From Pseudomonas baetica (GTDB taxonomy: Bacteria; Pseudomonadota; Gammaproteobacteria; Pseudomonadales; Pseudomonadaceae): DNA of 64,000 nt. Below, piece by piece: positions 10,968 through 19,544 of this stretch; the first letter of the stretch is position 1; every line of letters starts with the position of its first letter. The notes under the pieces are model-generated. The model was not told the origin of the DNA and made no database searches. It saw only the letters and a list, made by a program, of their open reading frames with translations. Position numbers and translations under genes: made by a program. Location: NCBI RefSeq assembly GCF_002813455.1, contig NZ_PHHE01000001.1, positions 1,116,001-1,180,000 of the forward strand, given 5' to 3'.

Positions 10968-11103
10968 AAAGCCCGTAATCCTCCCTGTGGTAATAGAAGG
11001 ATCGCGGCGCGCCGGGAAAATTCACTCGGATTGTCCGACGGTTTCTACCGTTGGCGGCGAAATGACTGACTCGTTACCATGGCGCTTCCGCCAACCCCAA
11101 TGA

Positions 11104-11886
11104 ATGCTCGCCATGGCCCTTGCCGCGCCTCCCGATCTCAGTGATACCGATGTGCCCGTGCAGCCGCTGGCGCGCACCTATCCGCGTGGTTTGTATATTG
11201 AGCCGCATGAGCATGTCTGGGGCCAGTTGCTGTATGCGATGAGCGGGGTGATGTGGGTCGAGACCCCGCACGAGGCGTTGGTGGTGCCGCCGCATCGGGC
11301 GGTGTGGTTACCTCCCGGGGTACCGCACGGGATTCGGGTGGTGTCGGATTTGCAGATGCGCAATATCTATCTGCGCCCGGCGTTGGCGGCGACGCTGGAT
11401 CCGTCGGTGCAGGTGATCGAGGTCGGCGGGTTGCTGCGTGAGTTGATCGTCGGGCTGGTGGAGCAGGGCGACAGCGGCGAGCCTGAGTATTACGAGGCGT
11501 TGGTCGGGTTGGCGTTGCTGGAGCTGAAACGCGCCAGGCGTTCGCCGTTGAAGATCCCGCTGCCGGACGATTCCGATCGGCGCTTGATGAGCGTGTGTCA
11601 GGCAGTGATGGCCTCGCCGTCGCTGGAGATTCCTTTCGAGCAGCACGCGGATGACGCCGGAGCCAGCGTGCGTACGTTGGCGCGGTTGTTCAAGGACCGC
11701 CTCGGCATGGGCTTCGCCGAATGGCGGCGCCAGGTGCAACTGGCGACGGCGGTGGCGGAGTTGATTCAGGGTGTCGCGGTCAGTGTCATTGCCCGTGAGC
11801 TGGGGTATTCGCCGAGCAGTTTCAGCGACATGTTCCGCCGCGAACTGGGCGTGGCGCCCTCACAATTTGCTGTGGAACACGATTAA
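11104..11886 (+). CDS. AraC family transcriptional regulator with cupin sensor domain
   Basis: A 260-residue regulator. An N-terminal cupin-like AraC-binding domain (PHEHVWGQLLYAMSGVMWV, HRAVWLPPGVPHGI) is followed by a C-terminal double helix-turn-helix at about 170-255, ending with the characteristic VIARELGYSPSSFSDMFRRELGVAPSQF. The effector is unknown. The ATG at 11104 is used. An in-frame ATG at 11113 is equally possible because no clear ribosome binding site precedes either. Its target may be outside this locus, because the downstream XapX and oxidoreductase genes are separated from it by a REP pair. Confidence 0.88.
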   Translation: MLAMALAAPPDLSDTDVPVQPLARTYPRGLYIEPHEHVWGQLLYAMSGVMWVETPHEALVVPPHRAVWLPPGVPHGIRVVSDLQMRNIYLRPALAATLDPSVQVIEVGGLLRELIVGLVEQGDSGEPEYYEALVGLALLELKRARRSPLKIPLPDDSDRRLMSVCQAVMASPSLEIPFEQHADDAGASVRTLARLFKDRLGMGFAEWRRQVQLATAVAELIQGVAVSVIARELGYSPSSFSDMFRRELGVAPSQFAVEHD

Positions 11887-11905
11887 TCAAACCAGCGCAG
11901 ATCCA

Positions 11906-11996
11906 ATGTGGGAGCGAGCCTGCTCGCGAATGCGGTGGATCAGCTGACTCATCCTTCACTGACACACCGCTTTCGCGAGCAGGCTCGCTCCCACAG
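11906..11996. repeat. REP pair (BIME)
   Basis: Inverted GGGAGCGAGCCTGCTCGCGAA copies directly follow the AraC gene. Confidence 0.9.
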
Positions 11997-12110
11997 GGTT
12001 CTGTGGTGTGCATCCGATACTTGTCCGAAATTCAGAAGTCCTTGGCCGATGCCATCCCCGCCGGTTCCCTAAACTTTGCCCATTCCTTTCCACGGGCGGA
12101 GTTGCTCCCC

Positions 12111-12284
12111 ATGAATTACCTGATTTCGCTGGCCATCGGCCTCGGCGTTGGCCTGCTTTACGGCGCGCTGGATTTTCGTTCTCCAGCCCCACCGGCCATT
12201 GCGCTGGTCGGCTTGCTGGGCATGCTCGCGGGTGAACAGTTGTGGCCGATGGGCCGGCAACTGGTGGCCGGTTGGTTGTCCTGA
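12111..12284 (+). CDS. XapX domain small membrane protein
   Basis: A 57-residue protein starting MNYLISLAIGLGVGLLYGAL, with two hydrophobic helices joined by the signature FRSPAPPAIALVGLLGMLAGEQL of the XapX domain family. It is a short inner-membrane protein of unknown role. XapX genes are often next to redox or isoprenoid-type enzymes. Here the next gene, 31 bases downstream on the same strand, is a zinc-type alcohol dehydrogenase homologue, so the two are probably cotranscribed. The ATG at 12111 gives the standard family length. Confidence 0.85.
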   Translation: MNYLISLAIGLGVGLLYGALDFRSPAPPAIALVGLLGMLAGEQLWPMGRQLVAGWLS

Positions 12285-12315
12285 TTTCCCTCTTTCTTAT
12301 TCGGTGGATGTGTCC

Positions 12316-13272
12316 ATGAAAGCACTGCAATTCGATAAAACCGGCGACTTGTCTTCCCTGCGTTACGTCGAGGTGCCGACGCCGGTGCCGGGCGCTGATG
12401 ACGTGTTGGTCGAGATCAAGGCTGCCGGCCTGAATCCCAGCGATGTGAAGAACGTACTCGGGCGTTTTCCCTACACCACGCTGCCACGGATTCCCGGGCG
12501 GGATTTTGCCGGTGTGGTGGTCGAAGGCCCGCAGGCGTTGATCGGGCAGGAAGTCTGGGGCACCGGTCGCGAGTTGGGCTTTTTCGCCGATGGCTCCCAC
12601 GCGCAGTTCGTCAAACTGCCGGGCAAGGGCGTGGGGCATAAACCGTCGCACCTGAGTTTCGCCCAGGCCGCCAGCCTCGGCGTGCCGTACACCACGGCGT
12701 GGGATGCGCTGGAGCGCAGTCTGGTAACGGCCGAAACCCGTTTGCTGGTGATCGGCGGCGGCGCGGTGGCCACAGCGGCCTTGGCGTTGGCCAAGGTACG
12801 CGGCGCGCAGTTGCTGGCGGCGGCGCGGCGGCCGGAGCAGGTCAAGGAGTTACAGGCGCAGGGCTATCAGACGCTGCAACTGGATAAGCCCGAAGATCTC
12901 GGTGCGCAGGTCAACGCGGTGTATCGCGGTGGCGCCGACGTGATTTTCGACACCACCGGTTTCTGGCTGCCGGCCTCGGTTGCGGCACTGGCAGCGTTCG
13001 GCCGCATCGCGATCATCGCCGCGCCGGTCGACGGCCATGTGCAATTGCCGGCACTGGCGTTGTATCGCAAGGGCGGTTCGGTGGTCGGGATTAATTCGCT
13101 GCTGTACGGCGTTGAAGCGTGCGCGGCGATGCTGGAGCAGTTTGGCCGGTTCTTCGATGAAGACCTGCTGCCGCTGCCGCAAGGGCTTGTCGAGTCACCG
13201 CTGGCGGAAGGTTTGGCGCGGTATGTCGAGGTGAATCAGGGCAGTGGCGACAAGGTCATCCTGATCCCCTGA
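12316..13272 (+). CDS. Zinc-type alcohol dehydrogenase / quinone oxidoreductase family protein
   Basis: A 318-residue medium-chain dehydrogenase/reductase. The N-terminal GroES-like domain carries AAGLNPSDVKNVLGRFP and IPGRDFAGVVVEG. The Rossmann domain carries the nucleotide motif LVIGGGAVATAALALA and FDTTGFWLPASVAAL. The structural and catalytic zinc cysteines are not evident, so it is closer to NADPH quinone oxidoreductases than to true zinc alcohol dehydrogenases. The substrate is unknown. The ATG at 12316 follows the XapX gene closely, suggesting one transcript. Confidence 0.85.
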   Translation: MKALQFDKTGDLSSLRYVEVPTPVPGADDVLVEIKAAGLNPSDVKNVLGRFPYTTLPRIPGRDFAGVVVEGPQALIGQEVWGTGRELGFFADGSHAQFVKLPGKGVGHKPSHLSFAQAASLGVPYTTAWDALERSLVTAETRLLVIGGGAVATAALALAKVRGAQLLAAARRPEQVKELQAQGYQTLQLDKPEDLGAQVNAVYRGGADVIFDTTGFWLPASVAALAAFGRIAIIAAPVDGHVQLPALALYRKGGSVVGINSLLYGVEACAAMLEQFGRFFDEDLLPLPQGLVESPLAEGLARYVEVNQGSGDKVILIP

Positions 13273-13284
13273 TCCCCGTCACAC

Positions 13285-13385
13285 CGCATAACCTGTGGGA
13301 GCTGGCTTGCCAGCGATAGCGTTAGAGCAGCCGATGAAGATGTTGACTGCACTGATGCCATCGCTGGCAAGCCAGCTCCCACAAG
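13285..13385. repeat. REP pair, GGAGCTGGCTTGCCAGCGA variant
   Basis: Two inverted copies of the variant REP core GGGAGCTGGCTTGCCAGCGAT sit between convergent genes. The palindromic core differs from the CTTGCTCGCGAA type found at most other sites here. Confidence 0.9.
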
Positions 13386-13398
13386 GTTCTTTAGTTCA

Positions 13399-14421
13399 TC
13401 AGGATTGAGGCACGCCGTTTTCCCAGGCAGACCAGTGCTTGAGGATGTCCTGCACCAGTGGATTACCCGCGCGGTAGAGGTTTTCCAGCGCCGGGACAAA
13501 ACCGCCCTGATCGGCGTATTTGAGCAAATTATCCACTTCACTACCGCCCGGTTCAGGACGGTCGAAGTCGGAGCCGGCACGTACTACCGCCAGGCGTTGT
13601 ACATCGACCAGGCCTTCACGACTGGCGCGCAGCAGGGCCTCATAGGTGGAGTTGTCTTCCTGTTGCGTCGTGCAGTATTCGCCCTTGTTGTCGGTCAGCA
13701 GTTTGGTCCAGACCTCGGCCCGTTCGCTCAGGCGCGTGCCGGAAAACCAGGTGTTGCCGGCCAGTGTGTCGCAGCGGGTGACGACTGGTGGCTGATTAGC
13801 TGGGGCCGATGGATATTTCAGCCGCCACGCCGCCGACTCCTTGCTCTCGCTCAGTTCGACCTTGTGGCTCAGGGCGAAGGCCTTGGCCTGCAAGGTCGGG
13901 TTGAGTTCAAAGACTTCGGTCTTGTAGTCCAGCGGCGGTTTTTCGTTCGGGCCCTTGGTGTTGATGCCGATGTAGCCGGTTGGCCAACTCGACGGCGCAT
14001 CACGGGAATCCAGTTCCCATTGCGTACCGAACTCGACCAGATAATGCGCCCACGCGGCGGTGCCGATGGTCCCGTGTTTGGGGCTGATCCCGGCGATACC
14101 GGCGATCAGGAAATAGCTTTTGCGTAGGTCGAACTTCGGCGACATGGCCAGTGCCAGGGTCGAGGCCGCTGCGTTGGTCTGGCCCATGCCGGTGGTCAGC
14201 AGGCACACCTGCCGGGTGTTGCAGCGGATGGTCGGGTACTCGGCGGACAGGCCCGGCACGCGGATTTCCTGCTTGAGTTGCAGCCGATCGATCCAGTTTT
14301 GCGCCTCAGGGGCGAACATGGTGATCAGCACCACTTTCGGCTGGATCGGCGCTTCGCTCGCCCATGCAGTGCAAGAGAGCAGGGCGGCAGCGGCCAGTGA
14401 AACGCGCATCATTGCTTGCAT
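13399..14421 (-). CDS. Purine nucleoside permease (NUP family)
   Basis: A 340-residue protein of the NUP family. It has an N-terminal signal peptide (MQAMMRVSLAAAALLSCTAWA) followed by a phosphorylase-like fold (PKVVLITMFAPEAQNWIDRL, LLTTGMGQTNAAASTLALA, YFLIAGIAGISPKHGTIG). Fungal members were described as purine nucleoside permeases. The bacterial ones look like exported nucleoside phosphorylase relatives, so whether this one transports or cleaves is open. It lies 15 bases after the tsx-like porin gene in the same operon, which supports a role in handling nucleosides that have entered the periplasm. Confidence 0.85.
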   Translation of the reverse strand: MQAMMRVSLAAAALLSCTAWASEAPIQPKVVLITMFAPEAQNWIDRLQLKQEIRVPGLSAEYPTIRCNTRQVCLLTTGMGQTNAAASTLALAMSPKFDLRKSYFLIAGIAGISPKHGTIGTAAWAHYLVEFGTQWELDSRDAPSSWPTGYIGINTKGPNEKPPLDYKTEVFELNPTLQAKAFALSHKVELSESKESAAWRLKYPSAPANQPPVVTRCDTLAGNTWFSGTRLSERAEVWTKLLTDNKGEYCTTQQEDNSTYEALLRASREGLVDVQRLAVVRAGSDFDRPEPGGSEVDNLLKYADQGGFVPALENLYRAGNPLVQDILKHWSAWENGVPQS

Positions 14422-14436
14422 AAAAATCTCCTGATT

Positions 14437-15396
14437 TCAGAACTGATAACCGATGCCGGCGTAGTAACCCCAGCCGTTGGAACGCGCGCGGAAATTGCCG
14501 TCGCCGAAATTCAACTCGCTGCCATCCTCCCAGTTACCGCCGTTGTGGAAATAACGCCCGACCAGGGTGAAGCGCAAATGGGTGAACGAATAGAGCAGGA
14601 CGTTGGTTGCCACCGTGGCGTTGGCGGTGCGCGCCGGGTTGTCCTTGTGGATGTCCGAGCCAAAGTCGAAGTTGGTGAAGCCGATGTAGGTCAGCGAGGC
14701 GCCGTTGCTGAATTTGTCGATCGGGATGATGTATTTGAGCTGCGCGCGGTAGCCGTCCCATGAGTACTCATTGCTCGCGCCGTAGTTTTCCCACTGATAA
14801 CGCCCGTACAGGTTGGCCGACAGGTTGACCCGCGAATGGGTGTCGATGTCGGTGCCGAAGCCGCTGTACAGAGTGTTGGCGCGGTTCTCCTTGCGGCTGC
14901 CGTGGTCGTAGATCCAGTCGAACGCTACGTACCATTCCTTGAACGGGCCGATGGCCAGGCTGCGGCCGGCGAGGTAGTCGATCGAGATGCGCGGCTCGTG
15001 CTCCATGAACACCGGTGAGCCGTGATCCCACACACCTTTGTCGTGGCTGTTGCCGATATTGAAAATTTTCGGCACGTCGATGTAGCCGTAGAGCTCGAAT
15101 GGGCCCTTGCGCCCGAAGTACTCGTATTCCAGATAGATGTCGTCGGCCGGTTGCGGACCGAAGCTGATGTCTTTGCTGCCGATCAGCATCAGGTCCTGGT
15201 TGTACCAGTCCGACAGGTACGCGCCTTTTTTCGGTGGGCTGGCTTCGGGGCTGAGGGTTTCACCTTGGGCGGATTCTTCCGAAGGCGCGGGTTGAGCCAG
15301 AGCATCATGGCTGAGAACTCCGGTAACGCCGGTCAGTAGCAAGGAAACAGCAAACGTGCGCGCAAATGGGGCGCGAAGAGGGGATGTGGCGTGCAT
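14437..15396 (-). CDS. Tsx-like nucleoside-specific channel (OmpK/Tsx family)
   Basis: A 319-residue outer membrane protein. The N-terminal signal peptide ends near SHDALAQ and is followed by a Pro/Glu-rich linker and a beta-barrel domain. Barrel-type residues alternate throughout (YLEYEYFGRKGPFELYGYID, EPRISIDYLAGRSLAIGP), and the chain ends in YYAGIGYQF, a typical C-terminal aromatic signal for BAM insertion. The family member Tsx of E. coli is a nucleoside channel. Being the first gene of an operon with a NUP family protein makes nucleoside uptake the best guess. Confidence 0.88.
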   Translation of the reverse strand: MHATSPLRAPFARTFAVSLLLTGVTGVLSHDALAQPAPSEESAQGETLSPEASPPKKGAYLSDWYNQDLMLIGSKDISFGPQPADDIYLEYEYFGRKGPFELYGYIDVPKIFNIGNSHDKGVWDHGSPVFMEHEPRISIDYLAGRSLAIGPFKEWYVAFDWIYDHGSRKENRANTLYSGFGTDIDTHSRVNLSANLYGRYQWENYGASNEYSWDGYRAQLKYIIPIDKFSNGASLTYIGFTNFDFGSDIHKDNPARTANATVATNVLLYSFTHLRFTLVGRYFHNGGNWEDGSELNFGDGNFRARSNGWGYYAGIGYQF

Positions 15397-15848
15397 TCAA
15401 AGTCCTTTTTTTGCGGATCAAGCCCGAATTCTGCGGGCCAGTTGGATGTGTGGCGAAAATGCCGTGATTGACGGTTAGCAAACGTTTGCATAACACGTAC
15501 CAGTTTCTTCCAGACGTTAAAAATCCCTGTAGGAGCGGGCTTGCTCACGAAGGCGTCTTGCCAGCTTGAAAACCCTTCGCAGACACAGCGCTTTCGCGAG
15601 CAGGCTCGCTCCCACACGGGGGTTGCAGTGCGTTCCAGTCCCCCGGTCTATGGATCGAAACCCTCGTCCTAGAGCGCCTAGTATTAAAGTATTAACACCA
15701 TTTAATCCGTGCCCCATGTCTGGGCGTCTACTAGCTTTGTCCCCAATCAACGGTTTTGTGATGACCGTCGTAGTCTTGAGTCGCGTGTGGAATAAGTAAG
15801 GCTTTGTACGCCTTCAAGGAAGAAGTTGGCCACGACAAGGAGTAGCCC
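15397..15848. other. Intergenic region between tsx-like and autotransporter genes
   Basis: The two genes are divergent, so the 450 bases should hold both promoters. A REP pair lies at 15527-15617. AT-rich sequence near 15672-15700 (AGTATTAAAGTATTAACACC) is a candidate promoter area, but no specific box can be assigned. AAGGAG at 15836-15841 is a good ribosome binding site for the GTG start at 15849. Confidence 0.6.
15527..15617. repeat. REP pair (BIME)
   Basis: Inverted copies: AGGAGCGGGCTTGCTCACGAA at left and TTTCGCGAGCAGGCTCGCTCC at right. The left copy has one substitution in its core. Confidence 0.85.
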
Positions 15849-18800
15849 GTGGAAGCAAGGTTTGGTGTCGCCCTCGTTTCGCGTTTTTCCCCTCTTTCCC
15901 TTGCTGTGCATTTGAGCGTTGCCGGGCTGTTGTTCGGCGGCGTCAGCGCACCTGCGTTGGCCACATGCTCCACGGCCGGTTCAATCGTGACGTGTACGGG
16001 GGTGCCGCCACTGCCACTGGTTCCCAACGACTTCGCCAGTGCCACGAACAACCTGACGGTCAACGTCAACAGCGGCGCGCAGATGAACGCGACCCTTGGC
16101 GGGCATGTCATGGACCTGACGGGGGTCGACATCACCCTGAACAACTCCGGCATCATGGATCCGGCAGTCCTTGGTCTGATATCGGTGTTGAGCGGCGGTG
16201 CATTTATCGGAAACGGCGCGACCAGCACGGTCAATGTGCTCAACAATACGGGCGCGATCATGCGCGGTACCGGCATGTTGCTCGGGCTTAACCTGACCAG
16301 CATCAATGGCCTGGCCATCGCGGTGAACAACGCCGCTGCCGGCACCACCACCCTCACCAACAACGGCACCATTACCTCGACCGGACTTTCGATCGGTGGC
16401 ATCACCCTGGCCGACACCCCGGTGATCGGCGTCTACGGTGGCTCGCAGGTCAACATGACCAACAGCAACACCGGTGTCATCAACGGCCGGATTGCCTTCG
16501 AAACCTCGGCGGCGGGCAACACCTTCACCAACGCCGGTGCGATTACCGGCGGTGTGTCGATGGGCGCGGGGAGCACCAACACCTTCACCGCGGTGACCGG
16601 TTCTTCGGTGCAGGTCGGTGACGGCGTGCAAGTCAGTGTCGGGCTTGGCGGCCTGATCAACATCAACCTGACGTTCGCCCCGACCGGCACGGTCGATGGT
16701 GGTTTGGGCGGCACCAACAGTCTGATCCTGCAAAACCCGGCCGGCGTCGGCGGCGGTATCACTGGGACTGGCACGGCGTCGAGCGCCACCTACGTCAACT
16801 TCAACAACCTGACCCTCAACAGTGGCACCTGGACCTTGCAGGGGCCATTGGTCAGCGGCGCGACCACGCTCAACGGCGGTATCGCGAATTTCAATAACAA
16901 CGCCACCTTCGGCAGCGGCGTGCTCACGTCCAACGGCGGGATTCTGCAGGCCAGTAATGCCGGGTTGAACATCAGCAATCTGATTTCCGTCGGTGCCGGC
17001 GGCGTTACGGTACAAGGCGGCAATGCCACCACCCTGAGCGGGGTGATTTCCGGCAGCGGCGGTTTCACCAAGGCCGGCACCGGCCAGCTAAACCTCAGCG
17101 CCGCCAACACCTATCTGGGCAACACCACGCTCAATGGCGGCACGGTGCAAGTCAGCAACAATCAGGCCTTCAGCAGCGGCAGCCTCAACGTCACCGGCGC
17201 GACGACGTTGAGCGCACCGGGCACGATCAGCCTTGCCAACGCCATCAGCCTCGGCGGCACCTTGACCGCCGGCGGCACTGGCGCACTGACCCTCGGCGGT
17301 TTGATCACCGGCAGCAGCGGCCTGAGCAAAACCGGCACCGGCAGCCTGACCCTCAGCGGCGCCAACAGCGGTTACACCGGCACCACCACCCTCAGTGCCG
17401 GCAGCCTGCTGGTGACCAACAACAACTCGCTGGGCAGCGGCGCGCTGAACACTGCCGCTGGCACCAGCCTGGACAGCACCGCCAACGTGACCTTGGCCAA
17501 CAACATCGCCATGACTGGCGCCCTCAACGTGCTCGGTAGCAATGCGCTGACCCTGGGCGGCGTGTTGTCCGGTACCGGCGGGATTACCAAATCCGGCACC
17601 GCCAGCCTGACCCTGACGGGGAACAACACCAATGCCGGCAACACGCTACTCAACGGCGGCAGCCTGTTCGTCGGCAGCAACACCGCACTGGGCACTGGCG
17701 CGTTGAACGCGGCGGCGGGCACCACGCTGGATGCGACGACGGCGGTGACCCTGGCCAACGCCGTCGCGCTCGCAGGGGGACTGACCGTTGGTGGCACGCA
17801 AGCATTGGGCCTGAGTGGTGTCGTCAGTGGCGTCGGCAATCTGATCAAGAACGGCACCGCGAACCTCAACCTCAGCGGCAACAACACCTTCTCCGGCGGT
17901 ACTGCGCTTAATGCCGGCACGTTGATTGTCGGTTCCAATACTGCGCTGGGCACTGGCGCGCTGACCACGGCGGCGGGCACCACGCTCGACGCCAGCACCG
18001 CAGTCGCACTGACCAACGCGGTTTCGCTCGGCGGCAATCTCAACGTCGGCGGCAGCGCCAACCTGACCCTCGGCGGCATCGTCAGCGGCAGCGGCGGGCT
18101 GACCAAAAACGGCGCGGCCAACCTGATACTCAATGGCGCCAACACCTTTCTCGGTGCCATTGCGCTGAACGCCGGTACGATCACCGCAGGCGCCAACGCG
18201 GCGCTGGGTAGCGGCAACATCACCGTGGGCGGTGTAGCTACCCTCGACAGTAATGCGGCGGTGACCCTGAACAATGCCGTCATTCTCAACAACAGCCTGG
18301 GGATCGGTGGTAATAACGCGCTGACCCTCGGCGGGGTGATCAGCGGCGCCAGCCAACTGGTGAAAAACGGCGCCGCCAATCTCACTCTTAACGGCACCAA
18401 CACCTACAGCGGCGGCACCATGCTGAATGCTGGCAGCCTCACCGTCGGCAACAGCGCCGCACTGGGCACTGGCACCTTGTCGGTGGAAGGTGCGGGCACG
18501 CTCAACAGCAGTTCGGCCGTGACCCTGAACAACAACGTGATTCTCAACGCCAACCTCACCGCTGGCGGCGCCAACGCGCTGACCCTGGGCGGCGTAATCA
18601 GCGGCGCTAACGGCCTGATCAAGACCGGCGCCTCAAGCCTGACCCTCAACGGCAACAACACCTACACCGGCACCACCGCGCTGAATGCCGGCTCGCTGGT
18701 GGTCGGCTCCAGCACGGCCCTCGGCACCGGCACACTGAATGCGTCGAACGGCACCACGCTGGATGCCAACACTGCGGCAACCCTGGCCAACAACGTCAAC

Positions 18801-19544
18801 CTCGGCGGCACCCTGACCCTTGGCGGCACCAATGCGCTGACCCTCGGTGGCGTGGTCGCCGGTATCGGCGGATTGGTCAAGAACGGCGCCGCCGACCTGA
18901 CCCTCAACGGCGCCAACACCTATTTCGGCAACACCGCGCTGAACACCGGCAAACTGACGGTCGGCAGCAACACCGCATTGGGCTCCGGCACATTGAACGC
19001 GGCGGCAGGCACCACGCTGGACGCCAACACCGCCGTCAGCCTGAACAACGCGGTGGCATTGGCCGGTGCCTTGAACGTCGGCGGCACGGCGAATCTGACC
19101 CTGACCGGCCTGGTCAGCGGTGCTGGCAGTCTGGTGAAAAACGGTACGGCCAATCTGATTCTCAACGCGGCCAATAACTTCCTCGGTGGCACGACCCTGA
19201 ACGCCGGCACGCTGACCGTTGGCAACAGTTCGGCATTGGGCTCCGGCGCACTGACCGTCGCTGGCGCGGCAACACTGGACAGCAACTCGCCGCTGGTCAG
19301 CCTCAACAATGGCGTCGCGCTCAACGCTGCACTGACCGTGGGGGGGGACGCAAAACCTGACCCTCGGCGGCGTCACCAGCGGCACCGGGCAGTTGATCAA
19401 GAATGGCGCGGCCAACCTGACCCTCAACGGCAACAACACCTTCAGCGGCGGTACGACTCTGAACGGCGGCACCCTGACCCTGGGCAATGCCAACGGCTTG
19501 GGCACTGGCGCGTTGATTGTTGGCGGCGCGGCGACCCTGGATAA
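15849..19544 (+). CDS. Giant autotransporter, 5' part (passenger), ends in frameshift
   Basis: The first part of a type V secreted adhesin-like protein. A GTG start with AAGGAG upstream is followed by an N-terminal signal peptide (near LFGGVSAPALA), then a Gly/Asn/Thr/Leu-rich passenger. The passenger is built from many autotransporter-associated beta-strand repeats (PATR, consensus like LTLNGNNTYSGGTTLNAGTL every 60-75 residues). After codon 1164 or so the frame runs through a tract of eight G (19340-19347) and switches to an unrelated Arg/Pro-rich sequence before stopping. Removing one G joins it in frame to the 19393-26373 reading frame. The full protein would be about 3,507 residues. Confidence 0.88.
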   Translation: MEARFGVALVSRFSPLSLAVHLSVAGLLFGGVSAPALATCSTAGSIVTCTGVPPLPLVPNDFASATNNLTVNVNSGAQMNATLGGHVMDLTGVDITLNNSGIMDPAVLGLISVLSGGAFIGNGATSTVNVLNNTGAIMRGTGMLLGLNLTSINGLAIAVNNAAAGTTTLTNNGTITSTGLSIGGITLADTPVIGVYGGSQVNMTNSNTGVINGRIAFETSAAGNTFTNAGAITGGVSMGAGSTNTFTAVTGSSVQVGDGVQVSVGLGGLININLTFAPTGTVDGGLGGTNSLILQNPAGVGGGITGTGTASSATYVNFNNLTLNSGTWTLQGPLVSGATTLNGGIANFNNNATFGSGVLTSNGGILQASNAGLNISNLISVGAGGVTVQGGNATTLSGVISGSGGFTKAGTGQLNLSAANTYLGNTTLNGGTVQVSNNQAFSSGSLNVTGATTLSAPGTISLANAISLGGTLTAGGTGALTLGGLITGSSGLSKTGTGSLTLSGANSGYTGTTTLSAGSLLVTNNNSLGSGALNTAAGTSLDSTANVTLANNIAMTGALNVLGSNALTLGGVLSGTGGITKSGTASLTLTGNNTNAGNTLLNGGSLFVGSNTALGTGALNAAAGTTLDATTAVTLANAVALAGGLTVGGTQALGLSGVVSGVGNLIKNGTANLNLSGNNTFSGGTALNAGTLIVGSNTALGTGALTTAAGTTLDASTAVALTNAVSLGGNLNVGGSANLTLGGIVSGSGGLTKNGAANLILNGANTFLGAIALNAGTITAGANAALGSGNITVGGVATLDSNAAVTLNNAVILNNSLGIGGNNALTLGGVISGASQLVKNGAANLTLNGTNTYSGGTMLNAGSLTVGNSAALGTGTLSVEGAGTLNSSSAVTLNNNVILNANLTAGGANALTLGGVISGANGLIKTGASSLTLNGNNTYTGTTALNAGSLVVGSSTALGTGTLNASNGTTLDANTAATLANNVNLGGTLTLGGTNALTLGGVVAGIGGLVKNGAADLTLNGANTYFGNTALNTGKLTVGSNTALGSGTLNAAAGTTLDANTAVSLNNAVALAGALNVGGTANLTLTGLVSGAGSLVKNGTANLILNAANNFLGGTTLNAGTLTVGNSSALGSGALTVAGAATLDSNSPLVSLNNGVALNAALTVGGDAKPDPRRRHQRHRAVDQEWRGQPDPQRQQHLQRRYDSERRHPDPGQCQRLGHWRVDCWRRGDPG
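19340..19347 (+). repeat. G8 homopolymer tract that breaks the autotransporter frame
   Basis: Eight consecutive G within a PATR repeat. With seven G the codons read L-T-V-G-G-T-Q-N-L-T, matching the same position in neighbouring repeats. With eight G they read V-G-G-D-A-K-P-D. It is therefore a +1 frameshift of the gene. Causes could be a base-calling error in the homopolymer, a genuine inactivating mutation, or slipped-strand phase variation. Confidence 0.85.
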
